Positions 33,701-43,779 of a stretch of 64,000 nt of DNA are shown here, piece by piece. Source of the DNA: Bombardia bombarda (Eukaryota; Ascomycota; Sordariomycetes; Sordariales; Lasiosphaeriaceae); NCBI GenBank assembly GCA_030512295.1, contig JAULSR010000001.1, positions 3,991,001-4,055,000 of the forward strand, given 5' to 3'. The notes under the pieces are model-generated. The model searched no databases. It was not told the DNA's origin and worked only from the letters and a program-made list of their open reading frames with translations. The position numbers and the translations under genes are program-made. Position 1 is the first letter of the stretch; every line of letters starts with the position of its first letter.

Positions 33701-35457
33701 CGGCAATTCTGGTAACAGAACCATCCATTACATCCCCTTCACCAAAAAATGAGAAGCCTAAGAGCTCGACAACTACCACCGTCCCGGCTGCTTCTTTATT
33801 CCAAACCTTCCCACCCGTCAGCTCAGCTCTCCAATCCTTCACGCCCTCTTTACCGCCTCCGCCTACTCCTGCCAACGGAGATCTGATGGGCGACTTCACA
33901 AAATGGTTTGTTAAGGGCGACGATGGCCTGATGGAGCAGTTCATGCAAGTCACAGTCGTGGACCTCTTGTCCAATGCTTTCAATCAGTGGCAACAGGAAG
34001 AGGCAGCGCGCCAGCGCAGAGAAGAAGACGAAGCTTCTTGGCAAGCTGCGCGGAAGCACCAGATTTACAACTTGCGGGTCAAGTACTTTTATAAATGGCA
34101 GGAGAAGGTCAGGAAACTGGCTACCAAGCGCATCCTCCGCGAAGGAAAGGAGAAGATGAAAAGATACCGGGAGCAGCAACGGATAATGAAGAAAAAGAAG
34201 GAGGAAGAGGCGGAGCTGGCTGAGCTGGAGGCTATGAGGGCGGTCAAGAGGCAGATTGAGGCAGATGGAAGGCAGCTGAGCCAGATGGCGATGGCGGAGA
34301 GAAGGGCCACCGCTGAGGAGCAGCTGCTTGCTAGTGGGATATTTTCCGGGCTGAGAAATGAGCGAGCGGCTGCTCGGCAGGCGGTCATGGAGGTTGAGGG
34401 GGAGGTGTGGGGAGGAAGTGGATATGGAGAAATCAGCAGGCCGTTTGGGTATGCTGAGTCGGAATTGGAGCTGGAGCCCATGCGGGCGTCGGTTGCGCAG
34501 AGGGAAAGGGAGCGTGTGCAGACACCGGATAGCGCCGCCAGTGTCAGTAAGAGGGACGGCTGGAAGACGCGGTCGCTGAGGGAGAAGTTCGGGCTGGAGC
34601 CAAGAGGAAGTGTGGGCTCGACTGGGAGTGGGTCTGTTAATGGATCATCAGACTTTCGACAATCTTTCCCTTCGGCTGCAAAGACGACAAACTTTTCAAG
34701 GAAGAGGCCTTCGGTGGACGAGTCTTCGGAGGATGGAGGCAGGGACCCCAAACGGCAGTCCCTCGGGAACACCAATGGGCTAAAGTCGCACCCCTTGAGT
34801 AAGACTAATGGGTTTAAGACGCGCCATTGGGAGCTGAGGTCTCGTGGGCTCGTTCCGATGCCCGATGGGAATTGGCTGCCAGAGGCGATGGCCTACTCGC
34901 TGAAGGGACGCAAACAAAGATTCGGGAGTAGTGTCAGCAGTGACTATCCTGGTGATGGTGTGCAGGCCGTAGCCAAGCACGCTTCGGTATACCATGACGA
35001 CTTGCTGGAGAGCGACGCAGACGAGGAAGATGACGTGGAAGCCCCCTCAGAGTGGCGGATGAGACTTGCCAGACTTGAGAAACCTGAGCCGTATCAGCCA
35101 CCACAGCAGAAACCACAGCAAACTCAGGTCCGCCGCTCTAGTAATGCCGGATACAACGGCTTTGGTTCACCACATAGCGGGTCAGAGAGCATATACTCAT
35201 CCCCGTCACCAGCACCAGCCCGTCCAACAGGTCGAAATGGGAGCGGCAAGAGAAAGAGAAACTCTGCTGATAACGGCGATCCGGACTCGTCGTCGCCGTC
35301 TACGAAAAAGTCGAATGTACATAGGGGCGATACGCTCGCGATGGTGGCGAGCACGCAGAGGATGCTTAGGGAGCTGAGGGAGACAATGGACCGGCTGGAT
35401 GAGGACAGGCCGTTTATGAGGGAGCAGATCGGGTTGTTGCGGGGTGAAGTTGCGTGA
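30712..35457 (+). CDS. sac3: SAC3/GANP-family mRNA export scaffold (TREX-2)
   Basis: Scaffold of the TREX-2 complex, linking transcription to export at the nuclear pore. One uninterrupted exon, 1581 residues. Residues 1-110 carry FG-type repeats (NPFG, SVFGAP, TPFGKP), which bind export receptors. The SAC3 domain begins near 350 with CEDMCPEFE and continues through ALRRTTDYLFNDLL, FHATALHL and YYLLLNAHDPSIAK. A long Ser/Pro/Ala linker follows. Near residue 1080 comes VVDLLSNAFNQWQQEEAARQ and YNLRVKYFYKWQEKVRKLA, which resembles the helix that binds Sus1 and centrin Cdc31. Next is a Lys/Glu-rich coiled coil, a disordered region and a short terminal helix (RMLRELRETMDRLDEDRPF). The ATG at 30712 (accgccATGG) is the first Met; the frame is open upstream without an ATG. 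The lack of introns over 4.7 kb contrasts with its neighbours. Confidence 0.95.
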   Translation: MAQPANNPFGAPSSQVKANPFGGSGSVFGASPFQTSTTTTTPFGKPTSVFGAPAQVPATTPFGQQGSVFGAPSQAPPTTTPFGKPLAGFGAPPVQPPSTAGSVFGVPPLNRFGTQSLTPQVPPSLPQQNPFNKPIRGQSRSPSPAPAPGLNPFNKLIKNVSRSPSPAPGPNSFGKQKRRDQSPFQNQSGQALSRQKLQQALGKPDTMANPSPFGRASPAPTNGFGNRGPMQPVKQANIRPGTKTSNVQQPEQSQNRVRETEKKGPTREPTLRTKQLSLFAYEFANKLYGHLRKERIMPPKWVQQPGNPSNRGAVDALKEAYKKYRGRVYDSLRKAEYIDDPEKRRRLEDALPFKGICEDMCPEFEQISRIAEFDIKTEEKQMQSDGLTMWPEPCRMVKKFGRSAAGQDAPLPMDVRSVDALRRTTDYLFNDLLQSESNLPAMHNYLWDRTRAVRKDFTFHSQKSPEEMKDMVMIFETITRFHATALHLLSRKGYANDDFDQRQEIEQLGRTILSLIEAYDECRDKQVPCPNEPEFRAYYLLLNAHDPSIAKRIPAWGKEYWFNSKEVQTALSLIQVMEDVREPKGPIKPRRPTSVSDTAFTNYFSIVEDSQVSYAMACIAEVHFTTVRQCILKNLVRGYARHRDAPRTITASDLNKLLRFDTEEEAVEFAELHNFEFSTWVPDGKDPVSEPYLLLNNKTKFVPSPRVRQAHSGTLVERKRTTQSLLDVIYNTIYEIPSDTESIAKYNAESEAQGLFVNQVPPSEYSDIEDAPLEDSPTESLTKNEAIPPIASVTATSSPFGAFGTNTANATPTVAPAQSALPPPEAPLFLLPTSQPAAGSGISSPFSIFKKPDAAVSATTSAVTTEAGPSNAVSVFDQVNKPSETAAKQPDASPALSKPSQPASPWSFLTDKAKLPSTNPAPVAAPTFGLGSASRTASTPSTSVQTGTKALELSGLLSFSGLSQPSTSLQKSPTNAASSPVPASTQNAAQITAPSIPAILVTEPSITSPSPKNEKPKSSTTTTVPAASLFQTFPPVSSALQSFTPSLPPPPTPANGDLMGDFTKWFVKGDDGLMEQFMQVTVVDLLSNAFNQWQQEEAARQRREEDEASWQAARKHQIYNLRVKYFYKWQEKVRKLATKRILREGKEKMKRYREQQRIMKKKKEEEAELAELEAMRAVKRQIEADGRQLSQMAMAERRATAEEQLLASGIFSGLRNERAAARQAVMEVEGEVWGGSGYGEISRPFGYAESELELEPMRASVAQRERERVQTPDSAASVSKRDGWKTRSLREKFGLEPRGSVGSTGSGSVNGSSDFRQSFPSAAKTTNFSRKRPSVDESSEDGGRDPKRQSLGNTNGLKSHPLSKTNGFKTRHWELRSRGLVPMPDGNWLPEAMAYSLKGRKQRFGSSVSSDYPGDGVQAVAKHASVYHDDLLESDADEEDDVEAPSEWRMRLARLEKPEPYQPPQQKPQQTQVRRSSNAGYNGFGSPHSGSESIYSSPSPAPARPTGRNGSGKRKRNSADNGDPDSSSPSTKKSNVHRGDTLAMVASTQRMLRELRETMDRLDEDRPFMREQIGLLRGEVA

Positions 35458-36629
35458 TGGAGGAGAGAAACTGACATGTCTGTCTGTAAATACGGCATGT
35501 CTATGTGGTGAAAGAGACACGGGGCAGATAGCATAGGGGACTGGAAAAGGATCAAAGGGATCATCATCATGGCTACCTGGCAGCTGCCCAAAGTTGAGGC
35601 AGGCAAGGAGGTGTTTTTTTTAGCATATACCATCATTAGCAGTATATAAAGGAGGGGAAAAAGGGGGATTAGCAAGTCCCGACTCAAGATACCATTGAAG
35701 TATTGATTTGTTTTCAGTCTATCTTGACATAGAAATGTGATTTAGGGGTGTGAGATGTGACGGTGGATGAATCTGAACATAACATACAATCCAGCCATAG
35801 TTAATTGTCAGTTTGGCTCATTTGACAAGGCCCTGGTCAAAACTTGGATGTGTGGCCTCGAAAAACACATCAAAACACCATTTGTAACGCTGAAAATTTG
35901 CTGTTGCGCGTAAGATTGATAATATTTATTCAATAAACGCCCTTTTATTTCGGGAGAATCTGTCGTTGTGTCGTTGAGCTGGGCAGTTTTGGCCGGAGCC
36001 TCTTTCGAAAGAACCAAACTAAATTAAACCAGCAGGTTAGTCTATGAGCTGGCACTCAAGTAGCACTGATGGCCTCTGAGGGAGTGAAAACTGCAGTGCA
36101 GATTGGGTTCGAGCGTGATGCGTTGGCAAGTTGGATCAATTTTTCCTGCACGTCACACGTTAGACATGCTACAGCAGTAGGTTATTTGCACAGCGATTTT
36201 TCCTGCATGTAGGCTACGTCTTCTATTTAATTTCATGTAGACGTGTAACGAATAATGATCTCGATAGAGAGATGATACATGGCTCGTCACTCGTTTTGAT
36301 GGCAATTACAGTGATGTTTTGCAAGTATCCCGTTTATATGTGTACCTAGCTGCTATGTAGTTATGACATAGGTAGTTATACATACTGGTAGTACATACTA
36401 TCTTCACCCTGTTTGTGGGAGGGTGAGACTCGAGACAGACCCCTAAACTCCTATATGCACCGCTCCCCATTTGTCCGATATGGTCATCTATAACACCGTG
36501 ACGATATTAAGGAAAAGAAAACGAAAGAAAAGCGCTTGGTCATGCGTGAGAGAGATTTGGGTATACTAAAGTGGTTTAGAAAACAGAACAAGAAGAGAAA
36601 ATATAAAGTGATAGGTAGAACAGCAAGGT
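35458..36629. other. Convergent 3' flanks
   Basis: 1.2 kb between sac3 (+) and the 12-cysteine surface protein (-), AT-rich with TATATAA-type motifs near 35640. I see nothing coding. Confidence 0.65.
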
Positions 36630-38296
36630 TCACCTCTTAGGCGGCGCCGAGAATGCCGTCTGTATCTCCCAGCTCTCAACGGGACTCCCCGCGCCCCCAC
36701 TGCCGCTCTTTTTCGCCTCCTTCTTCCCACCGAGACTGAGGCGTGGGCTCTTGGGGGGCGCCGGCACGGATATGTGTGAAGGTGTGATGATGGGGGCCAA
36801 AGAGCTCACTCTCCTCTGATCTGCCCACCCATAGTTCCTCAGGAGCGGGCTCGTTGTGGCCGCTGACACGGGACTGCTGAAGGTGCTCTGTCCCTGAGAG
36901 AGGGGGCTGCCGAGACCATACTCTGCGGGGACGTAGGGCTTGATGGCGGGGAGCAGCGCCGATGTACTCATTGTCGACACGGCGGAGCTGGGGGTTCTGT
37001 AGTCAGATGGGCTGTAGGGCATGACACCCGACGAGGGTGATGCATGAGCATGCGGGGGCATGGCTGGCATGCTGGTCCTGATGCTGTGCAGTTGAGTTGA
37101 GGTGATGACGGCCTTCTCGTCGCTGTGTGTGAAGGCCTCTGACTGGTATGGTGATTCCCAGGTCTGGTCTTCTGTGAAGGCTGAGATTTTGGGAGAGGAA
37201 GTAGAGTTATGCGGCTTCCACATCGAAGACTGGCGAGCCGAGTATTGCGGGTCCTGTTGGTCTCGGGCGTGAGTGGCCGCCATCTCTTCCAGGCTTGGGA
37301 GCTGGCCTTCGGTGCCTCCTGGCCAGAGGCGTGGCGACATGATGTGGGTCTGGCACTGGAAGGAGAGGGCAGCGCTGACGCGAGCCTGCTTGTTCTTGCG
37401 CTTTCGGCAACAGACAAAAATAGTTGCCGCGATAAGTAGAATGACGGCCACAGCTCCGACGGCAATACCTGCGATGGCGGGAGTGGCTAAGCCAGCCTTA
37501 TCGCTATCTGACGTTTTTGTTAAGGTCGATGGGTCAACAATGGTGATGCGATGATTGGCGAAGATGGTGTCGTTCAGGCCAATAATGGCGCCTGCCGCAG
37601 GCTGTTGCTGGCAGCCGGCTTCCAGAGCCGTGAAAGCTGAGGTTAAGGTCAATACATGAGCTTTGCATAGTAGGGCTTGTTTTCCTTACAGTTGGCCAGA
37701 TAATGCGTCCTCCCTCCAGACCCGACACAAGATACACATTGGTCGTAGTCAGAGGTAGCACCGCCGACAGAGCAGTAGGAAAAGGTCGTCATATTATTTG
37801 GGTTGAGAACACCGTGCTCCATGGAGGCCTTCAAGGGGCCGCAAGCAGGCTGGGTGCTGCATGGCGTTGTCTCCACGCCGGTCGCGTTGGGAAAGGAAAA
37901 GATGCAATAGGCGATATTGTATCGGAGGTTGTCTGACATGAAGTTAGTGGTCAAGGTCAAAGCTACCAAATCCATGTGAGGAAGAATCTTACAAAGAAAC
38001 CACATCTGGTCACTCTGCCTCCCCTGTGTAAAGGTGCTGGTCTGTAGACAGGTCATGCAAGTCTTCCATTTTGTTCCCTCTGGGCTCCCAAACGCCGAAT
38101 CCTGACATGTGATGTCGGAATTCCTTGTGTTTGACGAATTGGGATCTGATATGTCGAGGCTGGAGGAGTCTTGGCATACAGATGCGCATGGGGAGTTTGG
38201 CGTCACTTGCAGTGCGGAAGCCAGGCGTGGTATTACTAGGAGAGAAAGGAGTGTGCGCTTTATCGACGATGTAGTTGCTAGGTATGAAGGCGCCAT
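36630..38296 (-). CDS. 12-cysteine single-pass surface protein, member A
   Basis: Family without a known function. Exons 38296-37993, 37932-37690 and 37636-36630; 517 residues. A signal peptide (about 1-29) precedes an ectodomain of ~200 residues with 12 cysteines: SPCxxxC, TC, TCMTC, YC, PCSTQPAC, YC, QCVSC, GC. One transmembrane helix follows near 232-256 (AGIAVGAVAVILLIAATIFV), then CCRKRKNK and a ~260-residue cytoplasmic tail rich in Ser/Pro (repeated SPxxS/SSPxS elements) that could be phosphorylated. The layout is like that of cell-wall sensors and receptors. A paralogue with the same cysteine ladder lies at 46718-48433. The first intron sits at the same place in both genes (T|AC in YNLR). 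Confidence 0.85.
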
Positions 38297-40522
38297 GTTG
38301 GTATATAGTCTGGATCCAGCCTGAGACTTTGTAGGCTGATGATTAAAAGGTTATAAGGAGAGACACTGGTGGGTCACACAACTGGTAAGGAGTAAGGAAG
38401 GAATGCCGAGAGACGAAGTGAGCGTGTATTCCAGCTACTGAACCAACAGCGTCGTCAAGGGAATATGAAAAGATGTGTCAAGGAGGACCCAAGAAGATAG
38501 GATATATTGGAATGAAGAAAACAGCATATTTACAAAGAGCTGCGGAAGCTCGAGAGGGGATCAAGTGGATATGTATGTACTGTTTCTTGGAATAATCTCG
38601 TGCCGCCCATCTCTCTAGTAGTGTAGTTGAATATTCTCCGATGTGGACTGCACTATCGAAACGAGAGCCACTTGGCTGAGAGGTGAGTCTTTCACTGTGG
38701 TGCTCACTGTGATGAGCTGCAGGTCGACAGCTAAGCCAGGGGAGCAAGCAGACAGGTACGGACAGGGGGGCCAGAGCAGGGGCGGCTCACTAGGCTGCAT
38801 CCGGGGTGTGATGAATGGGCCGTCAATGATGTGCTGCCGCCCGCGATCCTGGCCGGGGGTGAGTTCTTGACGGGAACGCCAATCAACGTGTCGCCCATAT
38901 TCCGTCGTGAATGACGGGCAGGGCAGATGGGTGGTGGTCTGGCCAAGTCGGAATATTCACCCGTGCCTGCTTCTGTCTGTGGGCTTGATGATCAATGCCA
39001 AAATAGCGATGCCAAAATAGCAAGTCCGAGCTGAGCCCTCGGACGACGACGACGACGACGTTGACCATATCGTCGTCCGATGCCGCAGTACTGGCCAAGT
39101 TGGGGGCAAAAGAAACCGGCTCATCAGTCAGACTCATCGGACCACGAGAGACTAAAATCACGAGGACAACTGTTGGTGTTTTTGGTCAATCTCTTCGTGT
39201 TTGTTGAAGGATTGACGCTGAGTGGACGGCAGCGAGATGGCAACTCTTGGCACCTTGCAGATAGCTCCGAGTGGGCGCTTCCAGATGTCCTAAACAGGCT
39301 GCCACCAGTTGTTGCACAGAACTTGTTAAGCCCGAAGAGGAATGGTTCGTCATTTTTCGTAGATCTCATTCGCCCCCTCTCAAAGCTTAACACAATCACA
39401 CCAAGAAGCAAGTGCGACCATCCTACCCGCCCGTTGGCCTGTTTCCTCACTCATCTGCATGTCACTGTCCAGTCACTGTCACCCAAGCCCAAGGAGCGGG
39501 CGTTCCGGCGAGCGGTAAGGAGAGTGCAACCCAGTGAAGCTTTTCGAGAAAAAGCTTCAATATTACAGAGACGTTTTCAATCAACAAACACGTCAGAAAA
39601 AAATACGATTTGGAATCCATAAAAGTAGGTTATCCTTGGTATTGATTGACAAACCCGCGACTATCGTCATTGCTCTTTATCGGTCTGCAGCTGTCTATCT
39701 TTAATTCTTTCCCGTTCACTACGATGCTGCCAGCGTCGCATTGTGCCTGAGCACACAACTCCCTATCCATCACGGGCTGTCTGGAATATAAAGAGCTGGG
39801 CTGCAGACACACAGACGATTCCACAGATAGTGTCTCTCCCAAACAAGAAAGGAAGGGCACCAGAAGCATCCATAGTGCTAAATCTGTCTAAATATCCAAG
39901 ATAAGACAACCAGCATAGCAAAAAGACGGGAAAGGTGTATGGATAGGATACACAAGAGGAGGTGAGGTGGTATTATGGTATGCATATAAAGGCTGTTATA
40001 GGGAATACTACCTCCTTACCTACAAGCTGACTCCTCGGGGAAAGGAGGACGCCGCCGCCGCTCGCCGACATGCAAACTGCTTTCTTGTGTGCCGCATAGA
40101 CGCCCGTCGGATTAAATTACTGTGTTGATGAAGTTTATGCACTTTGCTGAGACACGAAAGAAAAAGGTGATGGGGGTCATGCACGAGGGACAAGGCATCG
40201 AGGCAAGTGTGGCACTGCGAATAGTCTGCCTGGAACAAGAAGGCAATTCTCTCTCACTTACATCCATATATTGGGGCATTCGTATTCCAAGTGCCAGGGA
40301 ACAGAATGCGTCTCAACGAAATTGTAGGCTTCTGAGTGATTAAATCGGAGTCATATTATTTTCCTTCTACGCCACGATATATATGGCAGCAAATACAACA
40401 TCCAAACCCCTCTTATTTCGGTGCCAGATAGAGAAGAAGACATGACAAAGAACAAATAACATATCCCCACCCCCTATTCTAGCCCATCACCCCAACTAAG
40501 TTGATAACCAAGGTGATAAGCC
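38297..40522. other. Intergenic spacer, 2.2 kb
   Basis: Upstream region of surface protein A and 3' flank of the GH43 gene. It contains (GAC)6 at 39042-39060 beside a short tandem duplication of TGCCAAAATAGC, and a 10-bp hairpin at 39535-39559. No convincing gene. Confidence 0.6.
39535..39559. repeat. Perfect 10-bp inverted repeat
   Basis: TGAAGCTTTT at 39535-39544 and AAAAGCTTCA at 39550-39559, with the 5-nt loop CGAGA. It is a potential hairpin or dyad site in non-coding DNA, about 1.2 kb upstream of surface protein A. Confidence 0.5.
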
Positions 40523-41602
40523 TCAACTCACGCTCACCACACTCCCATCCACCTCCAACCCAGCCACAAACAAACACCTCCCCTGCTGACAGTTGGCATG
40601 AAAAACCATCTGACCCTCCCCCACGGCACTCGTCGCGCCCCCAGGACTCGTCGTGCCAAAATCCCCCGTCGCCACAAGCGGCTTCCCACTCCTCACATAC
40701 GGCCCCGTGATATTCCCCGCCGACGTAGCATAGTTAACACTATACTTGTCCGAGACCCAGCAATGACTACTGTAAAATAGCACAAACGTGCTGCTCCCAT
40801 CCACCACAACCTGCATCAGATCCGGCGCCTCCACCAACGGCCCGTCCGCCTCGGTCCGGTCCAATATCTCGACCGGCTCCCCCCCAACCTTGGTCACCCC
40901 GTCGTCGGCATCCACCTCCTGCAGCAGAATGGGCGTGGGCACATACGGCGCCACGTCGTTATTGCAGCTCCCGCCGTGCCCGATCGAGTTGCCGTCCACC
41001 TTGTACACGACATATCTCCTCCCTGTGACCGCATCCAGGAATCCCGAAGGGTCTATCGCCCCGCCATGCTCCGTCGGGCAGGCAAACGGCTCTGTCGCAG
41101 GCGTGTACGGGCCCAGTATCCCCCCTTTTACTTCAAACGTCGTGAACGAAGTGGCAACCCCGATGCAGTGCAGCGCAGTGTCGTTGCCCAGCTCGCCCGA
41201 GTAGTACATGACATATTTCCCGGGCGCGATGACGCGCACGTCGGGCGCCCATGTGTTGGTCCCGTCTGCGGTCCAGGGCCCGGCGCCCCCCGGGAGTATG
41301 TCCTGGTCAATGTAGGTCCAGGGCCCGTCAGGAGCAGGCGCCGAGGCCGCCTGGATGTTCTTGCCGCCGCTGGCCGTGCCAAAGGCGTACCAGGTCCCGT
41401 CCGTGTCCTGCGTGATGGACGGGTCAGGGAAGTCGCGCGCCATGAGCGGAGACTTGGTCGTGGAGGAGGAGCCGCGCTTGGTGCCGAGGGCGAGCTGCTC
41501 GGCTGGGAAGGCGATGGTTTGGTGGTGGGGGTAGAGCAAGAGGAAATTTAGGAGAAGTTGTGGTGGGGAGAGAAGTAATGATAGTTGGGTGGGAAGACGC
41601 AT
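40523..41602 (-). CDS. Secreted glycoside hydrolase family 43 enzyme
   Basis: Five-bladed beta-propeller glycosidase; GH43 members mostly remove arabinose or xylose from plant cell-wall polysaccharides. Single exon, 359 residues from ATG 41602; the frame is open further upstream but with no ATG. A hydrophobic leader (LSLLLSPPQLLLNFLLL) indicates secretion. The three acidic positions of the family are visible: the base Asp in ARDFPDPSI (near residue 60), the middle Asp in GGAIDPSGFLD, and the acid Glu in LVEAPDL. Other family landmarks are GTWYAFGTAS, NTWAPDVRV and YVMYYSGELG. I see no carbohydrate-binding module. The exact substrate cannot be read from the sequence. Its neighbours are surface and housekeeping genes, so there is no evidence for a wall-degradation cluster. 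Confidence 0.88.
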   Translation of the reverse strand: MRLPTQLSLLLSPPQLLLNFLLLYPHHQTIAFPAEQLALGTKRGSSSTTKSPLMARDFPDPSITQDTDGTWYAFGTASGGKNIQAASAPAPDGPWTYIDQDILPGGAGPWTADGTNTWAPDVRVIAPGKYVMYYSGELGNDTALHCIGVATSFTTFEVKGGILGPYTPATEPFACPTEHGGAIDPSGFLDAVTGRRYVVYKVDGNSIGHGGSCNNDVAPYVPTPILLQEVDADDGVTKVGGEPVEILDRTEADGPLVEAPDLMQVVVDGSSTFVLFYSSHCWVSDKYSVNYATSAGNITGPYVRSGKPLVATGDFGTTSPGGATSAVGEGQMVFHANCQQGRCLFVAGLEVDGSVVSVS

Positions 41603-43779
41603 CTTTGCTATGTTGTCTCCTGGACCAAGAAAAAGCACCACCGCAAGCTCCTCCTCCCAGCTCCGGCTGCTGGCAGTCTCTGTCTCTGCTATGGCGTACT
41701 CATTAATATCGAAAAGACCATGTGACAAGGTAAAATAACCACATATACACACACGCACACACACAGAATGCTTCAAGTGTTGATAGTCCGGAAAAAAAGG
41801 AATGAATGAGTCCTCCCAAGGCAGGGCGGGTCAGGCCAACGGTGAGGAGAAGGATAGTATGTCGGCTGGGTGACAAGCAGTGAGAAATGGAAACATGAGT
41901 ATCCTCGGTGGGCTTTTGACATCATGGCCCGTCACCGAGCCGCAGGCTGGCAGCTTATGACGAAAGGATGCAGATCTTTTGTTTCGCACACATCAAAGCC
42001 TCGTTCAACCACATTACCCTCTATGTATGTGAAGACAGAAGGAGAGAATTCCACGAAAAGATTGTGGAGAAAAGGGGAAGATTGAAACATGCCTTGGTTT
42101 GACGAACTTCTTTGATACCTGATGTACTAGGTAAGTGGTGGTGAAAACCCCCTTGCCAGAAGGGGATGATCTGGCGTGAGTCGACACAGAAACCCGCGAC
42201 AGCAACAATAGCAACAATTACAACGCTAACTGACAAGATCAGCGATACCAGATCACTTCTACAAGTAGTAGCGGTATATTGCGGTAGCTACGCTAAAGTG
42301 AAAGGAGCGAGTAGGTAGGAGAAAGGAAAGGACTTCGGTCGGTCGATCGGTCTGTTGTTGGCCATCAAAGCGCAATTCGATAACCAGCGAAATACCAGCC
42401 CCCCTAAGAACCAAAAAAAAGGGGAGAGAAACTAAGGAAAGAATTGTCGTTCTGTTCCAGCCAGACTAAGTAATCATCATCATTCGTGGCAGTCAGAGCA
42501 AAGGTCCAAACCAAATCAAATCGTCCGGAATGATACAACAAGAACAAGAAAAAAAAAACAGAAACGTGAAGAAGAAGAGGCAGCAAGAAAAAAAGAAAAC
42601 AGGCAGCGGCGACGACGAAAACGACGCGCGTCGGAAATGCACCCAATCTATTAAAAGATGGGAATACTCAAAAGAAGAGAATAATCCAAGATACCAATTA
42701 TTCGGTGTTCCTCCAGTGTTTGCCTGGTGTTTGGAGCGCCCGACTCACTCCAACATCCTTACAAAAGAAACGCAGGTGCAAGCGGATGCAGCTCTCGGCC
42801 GGCCGACGCAGTGACGAAAACAAGCATAAAATTCGACGAATAAAATTCGACATACAATAAGACGAACAAAAGTCTAAAGGAGGTGCGTGCAAGAGCTCCA
42901 CTAATATATAAGGTACGTACCTAATCAGTAAATCACCTTCTCCAGCAAAGAGAGGATTGAATTGTGTTTATTCAATTCGTTCAATATGTAGATATACCGC
43001 CCTGCCCGACCATCTTACAGACAGTGTATGCATTTTGATTATCTTCCCCACCAGTGGCGTGGAGGCGAGAGAAGAGGTACCTACCGATTGGACAGTCCTG
43101 AGATGGAGCCATGGGCAAATAAACTTTCCCGCTTGAGCGCCCCCCGGAAACGTTCATGCATGGACAACGTTTATTATATGTGTGCATTGTTTCGAACCAA
43201 GAGTAAAACAAAAAGCCGGCGTAGTCGATTCTTTGACAGACAGTCCAAACTTTCACCCGCCTCCTATTCTAGAACCAATCCCGTAAACAGCCCTTTCGCG
43301 CCGCGTCGTCGCGTCCTACGCCTTTCTCGTCTTGAGAGTGAGTGTGTTCCTCTCTCCAACAATCTCACTCGCGACAAGAAGCTCCCCCCAACATTGACAG
43401 CACAGACATGAAGGAAGGATATCACAGAACGACAAGCAGTAGCGGTCAATCAGCCAGCCAGTCAGTAAAGGATCCTTTCTATTCTGCTACATACCACAAA
43501 AGCCCCAATACTATATTCGACTGTGTTCATTCCCTATATGTTTGAACCACCTCAAGAAAACCGAACGCCAGATTTTTTTCCACGTAAAAGAAGTCCACTC
43601 TTTTCGGACAATAACACCCACAATGCACACACAAAACGCCTCCGTGGGATAAGAGAAGAATCGAGAGACATATTCGGAAAAAGACGGAAAACGAACAAGA
43701 CGACGATAGAAACGACGATAGAAACGACGACACCGAAACAATAAGAAGCAAAGAAGCTGGTTGTTGTTATAACGTCTGC
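41603..43779. other. Intergenic spacer, 2.2 kb
   Basis: Upstream region of the GH43 gene and 3' flank of cbf5. It has purine-rich tracts (42538-42600) and a CGA/GAAACGACG-rich run at 43690-43735. No supported gene. Confidence 0.65.

Noticed and set aside
34089..34775. 228-codon minus-strand frame opposite sac3
   Set aside because: Antisense of the charged coiled-coil region; Ser/Leu-rich artefact of the complement.
40523..43779. GH43 gene as part of a carbohydrate-degradation or secondary-metabolite cluster
   Set aside because: Its neighbours are a surface protein and Cbf5, with more than 2 kb of gene-free DNA on each side; no transporter, regulator or biosynthetic core gene is nearby.
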